6,342 nt of DNA from Verrucomicrobia subdivision 3 bacterium UBA7542 (GTDB taxonomy: Bacteria > Verrucomicrobiota > Verrucomicrobiia > Limisphaerales > UBA11358), in assembly GCA_002479245.1 (NCBI GenBank), contig DLMG01000201.1, positions 1-6,342 on the forward strand. The letters are read 5' to 3'. Below the pieces are notes generated by a model. That model saw nothing but the letters and a program-made list of their open reading frames with translations. It made no database searches and was not told the DNA's origin. Shown here one piece after another: positions 1 to 6,200 of the stretch. Position 1 is the first letter of the stretch, and each line of letters starts with the position of its first letter. The translations under genes and the position numbers were made by a program.

Positions 1-409
1 CGTGAGCGGGGAAATTCTTGGACATTTCGTTGAAACGGCGTTGACCGCGGGCGCACTGGATGTTTTTTACACGCCGATCCAGATGAAGAAAAACCGGCCC
101 GGCGTGTTGCTCACGATTTTGTGTGCCGAAACGGATGCGGACAAGTTCAGCGAAATGATTTTGCGCGAAACGAGCGCGTTTGGCGTGCGGCGGACGATGG
201 CGGAACGGCACAAATTGCGGCGCGAATTCACCCGGGTCAAAACGCCCTGGGGCGAGATTACCGTGAAAATCGGCCGGCTCAACGGAAAGGTGGTCCAGGC
301 CGCGCCGGAGTTTGAATCCTGCAAAAAACTGGCGATACGGGCAAAGATACCGTTAAAGCGGATTTACGAAACCGTGCTTAAAGCCATCAAATCAGGCCCT
401 GATTTTTGA
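1..409 (+). CDS. larC: LarC C-terminal part (nickel-pincer cofactor biosynthesis), 5' truncated
   Basis: This is the last ~135 residues of a LarC (former DUF111) protein. LarC is the CTP-dependent enzyme that inserts nickel into the pyridinium bis-thiocarboxylate precursor of the nickel-pincer cofactor used by lactate racemase and related enzymes. Visible family hallmarks are GALDVFYTPIQMKKNRPG near the left edge, the ETSAFGVRR stretch followed by a basic R-x-x-L-R-R segment, WGEITVKIGRLNG, and a closing APEFESCKKLA plus amphipathic helix. The frame is open to the window edge. The GTG at position 2 lies inside conserved sequence, so it is an internal codon and the gene begins upstream. In some lactobacilli larC is split by a programmed frameshift; the part seen here corresponds to the C-terminal (LarC2) half, and the upstream half is not visible. 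It ends 127 nt before the preferred infC start. No lactate racemase (larA) is seen in the window. Confidence 0.9.
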   Translation, partial: VSGEILGHFVETALTAGALDVFYTPIQMKKNRPGVLLTILCAETDADKFSEMILRETSAFGVRRTMAERHKLRREFTRVKTPWGEITVKIGRLNGKVVQAAPEFESCKKLAIRAKIPLKRIYETVLKAIKSGPDF

Positions 410-472
410 GTTTGCCACCGATTATTTGCTTGCACGTTCAACCAGAAAGGCTTATTGATAGAGCAGATATTG

Positions 473-489
473 AACTGGCCGGGCCAGTT
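473..489. repeat. Short palindrome in the infC leader
   Basis: AACTGGCC (473-480) and GGCCAGTT (482-489) are perfect reverse complements around a single central G. As RNA it could fold as a 6-bp stem with a 5-nt loop. It is followed by a T-rich run (TTTGTTTG from 488). It could be a weak intrinsic terminator for larC, a structural element of the infC leader, or a protein-binding palindrome; the sequence alone cannot decide. The upstream candidate infC TTG codon (489-491) starts in its right arm. Confidence 0.45.
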
Positions 490-527
490 TGTTTGATGCG
501 AAAACCTACAGTTATGCCACAACCGAC

Positions 528-532
528 GAGGG
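528..532 (+). promoter_or_regulatory. Candidate Shine-Dalgarno for infC (GAGGG)
   Basis: GAGGG lies 4 nt before the TTG at 537. No comparable purine-rich motif precedes the other in-frame TTG at 489, so this site favours 537 as the start. The spacing is on the short side. Confidence 0.45.
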
Positions 533-536
533 TGTC

Positions 537-1244
537 TTGAGCCGCCCTTATTCCCCACGCAATTTTTCTCCTGCTTCGTTTGTCCGGGTCAACGGCAAAA
601 TCCGCGCTCGCGAAGTCCGGGTCATCGGAGTGGACGGCAAACAACTCGGCGTCATCTCGCTGAACGACGCGATCAATCTCGCACGGCAGAACGGGGTTGA
701 CCTCGTCGAGATCGCCGCCACCGCCACGCCGCCGGTCTGCCGGCTCGTGGATTTCGGCAAATACCGTTACGAACAGGCCAAGAAGGAAAAGGATTCCAAG
801 AAGCATCAGCACGCCTCGACGGTGAAGGAAGTGCAATTAAGCCCGCGCATTGACCCGCACGATCTCGGCATCAAGGTCACGCACGCGGTGGATTTTTTGT
901 GCGAGGACATGAAAGTGAAGGTCGCGCTCAAATTCCGCGGTCGCGAAATGGCGCACACGGAAGTCGGCTTCCAGGTCGTCAACAAATTTCTGGCCGAGAT
1001 CGTGTCCTACGGCAATCCCGATTTTCCGCCGAAACTCATCGGCCGCGGCATCCATGTGATGGTCAGTCCGCTGCCGCGCAACAAGCGCGCCAAGAATCCG
1101 CATCAACCGGAAGGCGGTCTGGCGCCGTCTTCGGACAATCATCAACCACCCCTTTCCGCCCCCGCGAAAGACAAAGTGCCCGTTTCGGCCGAACCGCAGC
1201 CCGGCGGATTGAACAGTCCGTTCGCCAATCTGGAGATCAAGTAA
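537..1244 (+). CDS. infC: Translation initiation factor IF-3 with C-terminal extension
   Basis: IF-3 binds the 30S subunit, prevents premature 50S joining and proofreads initiator tRNA and start codon. The N-domain is clear (RVNGKIRAREVRVIG, GVDLVEIA, PPVCRLVDFGKYRYE), followed by the lysine-rich linker helix (KKEKDSKKHQ). The C-domain is VKEVQLSPRID, LKFRGREMAHTEVG and the closing IHVMVSPLPRNKR. The frame is open from 474 and has no in-frame ATG near the domain start. Possible starts are TTG 489 (251 aa) and TTG 537 (235 aa). I prefer 537 because GAGGG precedes it and it gives a basic MSRPYSPR N-terminus directly before the conserved domain. Unusual starts are known for infC (AUU in E. coli, used in autoregulation). 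About 49 residues rich in Pro, Ala and Asn extend beyond the E. coli-like end. The usual rpmI-rplT partners do not follow; the next gene is convergent and overlaps by 8 bp. Confidence 0.95.
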   Translation: MSRPYSPRNFSPASFVRVNGKIRAREVRVIGVDGKQLGVISLNDAINLARQNGVDLVEIAATATPPVCRLVDFGKYRYEQAKKEKDSKKHQHASTVKEVQLSPRIDPHDLGIKVTHAVDFLCEDMKVKVALKFRGREMAHTEVGFQVVNKFLAEIVSYGNPDFPPKLIGRGIHVMVSPLPRNKRAKNPHQPEGGLAPSSDNHQPPLSAPAKDKVPVSAEPQPGGLNSPFANLEIK

Positions 1245-2835
1245 TTTTCGGCACCGGCTGGAAGCTTGCGCCATCATTCCAACCGCGCACCAGTTCCGGG
1301 AACCGGCAATTCTCGCAAACCGCGTTCGAGTGTTCGCAAAAGTCGCGCGTGATTTGAATCAACCCCTGCTGCGCGGAAGCGCTCCGCAACGCGCGGCTTC
1401 GCCCAACCCCCAACAAACGCTGACGTGCCAGTTTCAAAATGGAATTATCTTCCGCCTGCGGCCAGACGGCATAGCGATGTTCAATGACACGCTGGAGCTT
1501 TCCATTTTTGCCTTCGGTGGCGCGCGTCCAAAGCCACGGCAGAATCACATTCACCGCCAAATCCGTCACCCGCGCATCGCCCAGCAGCGGCTGCGGCTGT
1601 TTCAGCCGCGCCGAGCGGAACGTCCAGTGCCACGACCAGAATTCGTCGCGTTCCACTTCAAAAATTTCCCGCAGCGAATCCAGCAACGCACGGGATTTTC
1701 TTGAATCTTCGTAGCAGCCGGCGTGAGCCGGCTCAATATGATTTGAAGTCGGAGCGGACTCACGTCCGCTGCCACAGCCTGACAAAAAATCCACCGCGCA
1801 CCAGCGTTCGAGTTTTGAAACCAGATTTCCCGACGCCAGCCAGTGTGCGGCCAGCGCCAGCCGGCGTTGCGGATGATTGGCCGGGCGTAATCCGTGAAAT
1901 TTCCAGACGGTGCGGGGCAAAACGCAATCGCCAAACTCATCGCGTTCCCGCCACCAGCAATCCCAAACCCGGCGCAGATAACTGTCCGTGCTCTTTTGGG
2001 CGCGAGTCAATTCCGCCGGCAGCAAACCACTGATGCCGAGCAGCCGTGCTTGAAGGGCAAAAGCCGGCTCCGCGCCGCGCAGCCAGCGCGGGCGCAGTTC
2101 GGCCAGATGTTGCATCGGCCAGACGTTGTGTTTGTAACCGAGCGCGCGGAACAAGCCTTCCCACAATGCCTGCTCCCAGCCGGCGTGCCGGGCGCGGGCG
2201 CGGAATTGTTCCGCCTTGGCTTGAAAACGAACGCGGGCGGCCGCGTCCAAAATCCGGCCTTGCCGCGTTTCATCCAGTTCGCGCAACGCCACGCAACATT
2301 GGCCGCGCCAATTTTCAGGCAGGGCGCGCGGCGGATCATTTTCCAGCCACAAGCCGAGTTCGGCAATGGGCGCATCGAGAGCATCGCACAGGGACAAACT
2401 CGCCGGCGGTCTGGTTCGGAGTTCCGCCTTCAGACGGCCGTCGTTGCCGGCACCGCCTGAAGGCGGAACTCCAAGCCTTTCCCAAACGACGTGCAGCAGG
2501 ACATTCTTAAAATCCGGGTTGCGGTCGTGACCGTGGGCGCGCCAGCCGCCGACGCGCAGGTCAATTTCCACATCGCCGGAACTGGGTGCGGCGTCGCCGA
2601 TTTGAATGACCGCGCCGCGAAAATCCGGCCCGCCTTCGACGCTGACAAAACCGGGGTGCAAAACCCGAACGGATCTGCCATCGGCAGTTTGAAGCCGGTC
2701 GCGTTGCAACCGCTGGTGGCGCCAGATGGCCTGGAGCAGGCGTTCCGGCGGCGGATCGTTTTCGTCGCGCAGGACATTTCCCACGCCAAAGCACGAACGC
2801 CAGTCGGTGTAAAAATTTTCAGCGGGCGGAGACAC
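1237..2835 (-). CDS. DUF2851 family protein interrupted in frame by two palindromic repeats
   Basis: A 532-residue protein of a conserved family of unknown function. Family signatures are RLLQAIWRHQRL (32-43), PGFVSVEGGPDFRGAVIQIG (61-80), GDVEIDLRVGGWRAHGHD (87-104) with NVLLHVVWE (111-119), WKFHGLRPANHPQRRLA (311-327), and a C-terminal QQGLIQITRDFC followed by C-x6-C-x2-C (Cys 500, 507, 510). The cysteines suggest a small metal site. GPDF followed by VEI at about 20 residues recalls a PD-(D/E)xK nuclease core, but this is speculation. There is no signal peptide or membrane helix, so it is probably cytoplasmic. The start is the first available GTG (2835); no ATG or good ribosome binding site lies before the family core, so the N-terminus is uncertain (GTG at 2784 is the alternative). 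Residues ~122-140 and ~354-375 are encoded by repeat elements and look like low-complexity insertions. It converges on infC, overlapping it by 8 bp, and diverges from the ABC operon. Confidence 0.88.
   Translation of the reverse strand: MSPPAENFYTDWRSCFGVGNVLRDENDPPPERLLQAIWRHQRLQRDRLQTADGRSVRVLHPGFVSVEGGPDFRGAVIQIGDAAPSSGDVEIDLRVGGWRAHGHDRNPDFKNVLLHVVWERLGVPPSGGAGNDGRLKAELRTRPPASLSLCDALDAPIAELGLWLENDPPRALPENWRGQCCVALRELDETRQGRILDAAARVRFQAKAEQFRARARHAGWEQALWEGLFRALGYKHNVWPMQHLAELRPRWLRGAEPAFALQARLLGISGLLPAELTRAQKSTDSYLRRVWDCWWRERDEFGDCVLPRTVWKFHGLRPANHPQRRLALAAHWLASGNLVSKLERWCAVDFLSGCGSGRESAPTSNHIEPAHAGCYEDSRKSRALLDSLREIFEVERDEFWSWHWTFRSARLKQPQPLLGDARVTDLAVNVILPWLWTRATEGKNGKLQRVIEHRYAVWPQAEDNSILKLARQRLLGVGRSRALRSASAQQGLIQITRDFCEHSNAVCENCRFPELVRGWNDGASFQPVPKIT
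1711..1775. repeat. 65-bp double-hairpin repeat inside the DUF2851 gene
   Basis: There are two 24-nt half-sites in inverted orientation, 1711-1734 and 1752-1775, with a 17-nt spacer. Each half is itself a hairpin. The left is AGCCGGC-GTGA-GCCGGCT (7-bp stem) and the right is GCGGAC-TCAC-GTCCGC (6-bp stem); the loops are complementary to each other. After reverse-complementing the right half, 19 of 24 positions agree, and four of the five differences form two compensatory base-pair swaps within the stem. This fits a dispersed, REP-like palindromic element. It encodes residues ~354-375 of the DUF2851 protein without breaking the frame. No transposase is seen nearby. Confidence 0.75.
2418..2472. 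repeat. Inverted repeat with perfect 16-bp arms inside the DUF2851 gene
   Basis: GGAGTTCCGCCTTCAG (2418-2433) and its exact reverse complement CTGAAGGCGGAACTCC (2457-2472) flank a 23-nt interval. The element is translated on the minus strand as residues ~122-140 (GVPPSGG...LKAELR). It sits just after the conserved LLHVVWE segment, where the family would be expected to have a variable loop. The arms differ in sequence from the 1711-1775 element, so it belongs to a different repeat type. It is probably a non-autonomous palindromic element. Confidence 0.75.
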
Positions 2836-3002
2836 TGCGGATTGCTTTTGCGCCTGCGGTTGAACAAAGTCAAGCCGGCACGCGAAATTTTGACCGCATC
2901 CAACGGCGGTTTGGCGGGTTTATAAAGCAAGGTTTTGTTTTGTGGCAGAATTTTTGTTGGCCGGAACCCCGAATTCCCTGCTAGACTCCGCCCAATGTTT
3001 CG
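2836..3002. other. Divergent intergenic region between DUF2851 gene and ABC operon
   Basis: This 167-bp gap must contain the 5' signals for both directions. For the + strand the best candidate is TTGGCC (2957-2962) with TAGACT (2982-2987). Its 19-nt spacing is long, and it would give a leader of only about 10 nt before the ATG at 3003. A TATAAA at 2921-2926 has no matching -35. For the - strand TTGACT (rc of 2868-2873) is a good -35, but no convincing -10 follows. No strong hairpin or RNA gene is seen. Confidence 0.35.
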
Positions 3003-3968
3003 ATGAACGACAATGCGATGATTGCAGTGACGGATTTGACGAAACGCTACGCCGGTCGCACGGCGGTGGCGGGCATTTCGTTCACGGTCGCGCGCGGCGA
3101 GATTGTCGGTCTGCTCGGACCGAATGGCGCGGGCAAAAGCACGACCATGCGGATTCTCTCGTGTTTCCTGCCGGCGACGTCCGGCACGGTGCGCGTCTCG
3201 GGCTTTGATGTCTTTCGCCAGTCGGAGGAAGTGCGCCGCCGCATCGGTTACATGCCGGAAAACAATCCGCTGTATCCCGAAATGCGCGTGCAGGAATATC
3301 TGAAATTCCGCGCGCGGCTCAAGGGTCTCAACTGGCGGCGTTCGCGCGAGCGGCTGGGCACGGTGATGGAGCAATGCGGGTTGACGGAGGTGGGCCGGCG
3401 CATCATCGGCCAGCTTTCCAAGGGTTACAAGCAGCGGGTCGGTCTGGCGGACGCGCTGGTGCACGAACCGGAACTGATCATTTTGGATGAACCGACCCTT
3501 GGCCTCGATCCCCATCAGATTCGCGCGGTGCGGCAATTGATCAAAAGTCTCGCGCAGAAGCACACGGTGTTGATTTCGACGCACATTCTGCCCGAGGCGG
3601 AAATGACGTGCAACCGGATGCTCATCATGTTCGACGGCAAGATTCTGGCCGCCGACACGCCGGACAATTTGCAGCGGCTCATGGCGGGCGGCAGCCAGAT
3701 CATCGCCGAAATCGCCGCGCCGGCGGACGAGCTGCGCGAGGCCTTGTCGCAAATGCCGGGGATTGAGCAATTCAACGTGTCGCCGTGCGAAGGCGAATTC
3801 CAACGCTGCGCGCTGACACCGCGCGATGGATACGATCTGCGCCCGGCAATTTTCGCACTGGCGCTGGAACGCGGCTGGATAATGCGCGAATTGACGCGCA
3901 GCCGCCATTCGCTCGAAGACATTTACGTGCAGGTAACCAAGCCAACGGAGGAGGAGGACGGCGAATGA
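3003..3968 (+). CDS. ABC transporter ATP-binding protein (ABC-2/GldA type)
   Basis: The 321-residue ATPase of an ABC-2 exporter. Walker A is GPNGAGKST (39-47), the signature is LSKGY (138-142), and Walker B LIILDEP (158-164) has its catalytic Glu 163. The D-loop is GLDP (167-170) and the switch is STH with His 194. The Q-loop position carries Glu (YMPEN, 83-87), as is common in GldA-like members. After ~215 comes a C-terminal accessory domain ending in SLEDIYVQVT, typical of this subgroup. The protein should be cytoplasmic and power the permease encoded directly downstream. ATG 3003 is used here; ATG 3018 (Met 6) would give the more family-like MIAVTDLTKRY start, and neither has a clear Shine-Dalgarno. 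The acidic C-terminal tail (EEEDGE) is encoded by the purine run that serves as the next gene's ribosome binding site. The stop overlaps that gene in ATGA. Confidence 0.96.
   Translation: MNDNAMIAVTDLTKRYAGRTAVAGISFTVARGEIVGLLGPNGAGKSTTMRILSCFLPATSGTVRVSGFDVFRQSEEVRRRIGYMPENNPLYPEMRVQEYLKFRARLKGLNWRRSRERLGTVMEQCGLTEVGRRIIGQLSKGYKQRVGLADALVHEPELIILDEPTLGLDPHQIRAVRQLIKSLAQKHTVLISTHILPEAEMTCNRMLIMFDGKILAADTPDNLQRLMAGGSQIIAEIAAPADELREALSQMPGIEQFNVSPCEGEFQRCALTPRDGYDLRPAIFALALERGWIMRELTRSRHSLEDIYVQVTKPTEEEDGE
3947..3958 (+). promoter_or_regulatory. Strong ribosome binding site for the ABC permease
   Basis: The run GGAGGAGGAGGA contains AGGAGG at 3952-3957, 7 nt before the ATG at 3965. It fixes the permease start well inside the longer open frame that reaches back to 3785. 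It lies within the end of the ATPase gene, consistent with translational coupling. Confidence 0.8.
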
Positions 3969-4717
3969 GAATTTTCTGGACGCTCGCGCGCCGGGAGTTG
4001 GGCGCGTTTTTCTGTTCCATCACCGGTTACGTGATCATTGCGGCGGTGATGTTTTTGATCGGGTTGAGTTTCGTGGTGTTGATGACAAATCTCGGCAGCG
4101 ACCCGTCGCCGATGCCGGTGACGGAAATGTTTTATCGGACTTACTTTTTCTGGCTGATTGTGCTGCTGGCGACGCCGGCACTCACGATGCGGTTGTTCGC
4201 GCTGGAAAAATTCTCGGGCACTTTTGAAACACTGATGACCACCCCGGTGAGCGATTTGCAGGTGGTGGCGGCGAAATTCGCCTCGGCGCTCGTGTTTTAC
4301 ATTGTGATGTGGCTGCCGATGCTCGCGTGTCTCTTCGTCGTGCGACATTTCACAAATCAAACGTGTGCTTTGGACGCGGGCACGGTCGGCGGAATGTATC
4401 TGGGCGTGTTTTTGGTCGGCGGCCTGTTTTTGTCGCTGGGCTGTTTTGCGTCGGCATTGACGCGCAGCCAGATGGCGGCGGCGATGATCAGTTTTGTCCT
4501 CGGCGTGAGTTTGTTTTCGGTTGGATTTTTGGCCGAGGCCCTTCCGGTGGCCACACAATGGCAGTCGCAAGTGCTGTCTTATTTCGGCCTGTTCGAGCAA
4601 ATGCACAACTTTGCCCGCGGCATGGTGGACACACGCGCGGTGATTTTTTACGTCAGCCTGACGTTTTTCTTTTTGTTCCTGACCCTGCGCGTGGTGGAAA
4701 GCCGGCGCTGGAAATAA
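3965..4717 (+). CDS. ABC-2 type transporter permease (GldF-like)
   Basis: A 250-residue integral membrane subunit that should pair with the upstream ATPase as an exporter. It has about six hydrophobic helices, near residues 15-40, 58-78, 105-126, 143-165, 169-192 and 223-244. The cytoplasmic segment between helices 2 and 3 carries the family motif RLFALEKFSGTFETLMTTP (76-94). The C-terminus holds FEQMHNFARGMVD (210-222) and the last helix, ending ESRRWK. The start at ATG 3965 is chosen for its strong Shine-Dalgarno and ATGA overlap with the ATPase stop; the upstream open frame is a GC-rich shadow. The length suits single-domain ABC-2 permeases and there is no fused GldG domain. By context it resembles GldF of Bacteroidota. 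The substrate cannot be told from sequence. Confidence 0.95.
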   Translation: MRIFWTLARRELGAFFCSITGYVIIAAVMFLIGLSFVVLMTNLGSDPSPMPVTEMFYRTYFFWLIVLLATPALTMRLFALEKFSGTFETLMTTPVSDLQVVAAKFASALVFYIVMWLPMLACLFVVRHFTNQTCALDAGTVGGMYLGVFLVGGLFLSLGCFASALTRSQMAAAMISFVLGVSLFSVGFLAEALPVATQWQSQVLSYFGLFEQMHNFARGMVDTRAVIFYVSLTFFFLFLTLRVVESRRWK

Positions 4718-4718
4718 C

Positions 4719-6200
4719 ATGCCGACCGATTTCAAATCTCAACCCAGCTTTTCGCCCGGCCGCCGGTGGAAAATCGGCCTGGACGTCGTTGTGCGTACGG
4801 CGCTGGTGCTGGCCGTGGTGGTGATGGTCAATTACCTGGGCACCCGCCCGTTTTTGTTCCACCGGTTTTATCTGAGTTCCCAGACGCGCATCCAGTTGTC
4901 CTCAAAAACGCTGGAGGTTCTCAAGTCGCTGACCAACCACGTGGAGGTGACACTCTATTACGACAAACAGGACGACTTTTATCCGACCATCGTTGCGCTG
5001 TTGAATGAGTATCGCTCGGCGGATCCCCGCATCACCGTCAAAACCGTGGATTATGTGCGCGACGCGGGCGAAGCCGAGAAAATTAAGGAGCAGTACAAGC
5101 TTTATGCCCCGACAGACAAAAACCTCGTCATCTTCGATTGTGAAGGCCGGTGGAAGTCCATCCCCGGCGAGGCGTTGACCGAGGTCAAATTGGAACAGTT
5201 GCCCAACAACCCCAAGGAGCGCGAACTCCAATTCCGCCGCAAACCGCTGGCCTTCAATGGTGAACTGGCCTTCACTTCGATGCTGCTGGGTGTCACGAAC
5301 CCCAAGCTGTTCAAGGCATATTATTTGCAAGGCCACGGCGAACCATCGCTCAGCGACACGAGCGAAAGGGGCTATTTCAAATTCGGTTCCATTCTTGCCC
5401 AAAATTACGTCGCCGTTACAAATCTGGATTTGACCGGTGACTTCGGGGTGCCCATAGATTGCAACTTGCTCATCATTGCCGGTCCACGGACGGAATTTTC
5501 AGAAACCGAGCTTCAGAAAATCGACCAATACCTTTCACAAGGCGGGCGGCTGTTTGCGCTTTTCAACTATTATTCCATCAAACGTCCGACGGGGCTGGAG
5601 CCAATTTTACAGCACTGGGGTGTCAACGTCGGTTTCGACTGGGTTCAGGATCAAAAAACGGTCTCCGGTCAGGATGTCGTTGTTTCCAATTTCAGCCAGC
5701 ATCCGGTGGTTAATCCGCTGATTGGTTCGGGATTGTATCTTAATTTGGCGCGGCCCATCAGCCGTGTAAATTGGGATAACCCGCCCACCGGCGCGCCGCA
5801 AGTGGATGAACTGGCCTATTCCAGTCCGGCTTCGACCCTCGCTGGCGCCCTTGCCGATCCCCCACGCGCCTATCCGCTGATGGTTGCCGTCGAGCAAAAG
5901 CCGGTTGCCGGTGTGGCCAACGCACGCGGCACCACCCGGATACTCGTCGTGGGCGATTCCTTTGCCTTTGGCAATCAATCCATCAAGAGCCTGGACAACA
6001 GCGATTTCATCGGCTACGCCGCCAACTGGCTGCTGGACCGCACCACCTTGCTCAAAGGCATCGGGCCGCGACCCGTCACGGAATTCCGGTTGTTGATGAC
6101 CCGGACCCAACAACGCGAAGTCCGCTGGCTGTTGCTGGGGGCGCTGCCCGGCGCGGTGCTGCTGTTCGGCTGCCTGGTCTGGCTGGCCCGGAGAAAATAA
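4719..6200 (+). CDS. GldG-like ABC transporter auxiliary protein
   Basis: A 493-residue protein of the Gldg / ABC_transp_aux family. One membrane helix near the N-terminus (~23-41) and one at the C-terminus (~470-489, followed by ARRK) anchor a large, probably extracytoplasmic domain. Family features are LSSKTLEVLKSL (60-71), VEVTLYYDK (75-83), a segment on DPRITVKTVDY (102-112), FNGE (179-182), YLQGHGEPSL (202-211) and a late VVGDSFAFGN...FIGYAANWLLDR (410-441). In Bacteroidota the relative GldG works with GldF in gliding and secretion; the biochemical role is not defined. It begins 1 nt after the permease stop, with only a weak purine stretch upstream, so coupled translation is likely. Its TAA overlaps the next ATG (TAATG). 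The domain call is secure; a motility role here is not. Confidence 0.93.
   Translation: MPTDFKSQPSFSPGRRWKIGLDVVVRTALVLAVVVMVNYLGTRPFLFHRFYLSSQTRIQLSSKTLEVLKSLTNHVEVTLYYDKQDDFYPTIVALLNEYRSADPRITVKTVDYVRDAGEAEKIKEQYKLYAPTDKNLVIFDCEGRWKSIPGEALTEVKLEQLPNNPKERELQFRRKPLAFNGELAFTSMLLGVTNPKLFKAYYLQGHGEPSLSDTSERGYFKFGSILAQNYVAVTNLDLTGDFGVPIDCNLLIIAGPRTEFSETELQKIDQYLSQGGRLFALFNYYSIKRPTGLEPILQHWGVNVGFDWVQDQKTVSGQDVVVSNFSQHPVVNPLIGSGLYLNLARPISRVNWDNPPTGAPQVDELAYSSPASTLAGALADPPRAYPLMVAVEQKPVAGVANARGTTRILVVGDSFAFGNQSIKSLDNSDFIGYAANWLLDRTTLLKGIGPRPVTEFRLLMTRTQQREVRWLLLGALPGAVLLFGCLVWLARRK
6190..6193 (+). promoter_or_regulatory. Ribosome binding site for the downstream DUF4340-like gene
   Basis: GGAG lies 6 nt before the ATG at 6200. 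It supports the short partial gene at the window end being real and coupled to the GldG-like gene. Confidence 0.6.

Larger units (their letters stand above)
410..536 (+). other. larC-infC intergenic region / infC leader
   Basis: A relatively AT-rich gap between the larC stop and the preferred infC start. It holds a palindrome at 473-489 (listed separately). A weak promoter-like pair, TTGCAC at 430-435 and TATTGA at 453-458, is separated by 17 nt, but each hexamer matches the sigma-70 consensus at only about half its positions. I do not call it a promoter. No tRNA or small ORF with a ribosome binding site is seen. Confidence 0.4.

Noticed and set aside
1371..1405. GC-rich partial repeats around GCGGAAGCGCTCCGC in the DUF2851 3' region
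   Set aside because: The stem is only 5 bp, and the encoded residues run directly into the conserved QQGLIQI block, so it looks like ordinary coding sequence.
1894..2460. A 188-codon plus-strand frame within the DUF2851 gene
   Set aside because: The minus-strand frame carries the conserved family motifs across this region; the plus-strand product is low-complexity and unrecognisable.
2430..3908. A 492-codon open frame on the minus strand across the DUF2851 start and antisense to the ABC ATPase gene
   Set aside because: It is antisense to an unmistakable ATPase and overlaps the DUF2851 gene out of frame. The product is rich in Arg, His and Ala with no family motif, as expected from a shadow frame in GC-rich coding DNA.
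3785..3964. N-terminal extension of the permease frame back to 3785
   Set aside because: The extension is Arg-rich, overlaps the ATPase C-terminus, and lacks the strong ribosome binding site that precedes ATG 3965.
3923..4735. A 270-codon minus-strand frame antisense to the permease
   Set aside because: The His/Gln/Arg-rich composition is the mirror of the hydrophobic permease codons. There is no ribosome binding site and no recognisable domain.
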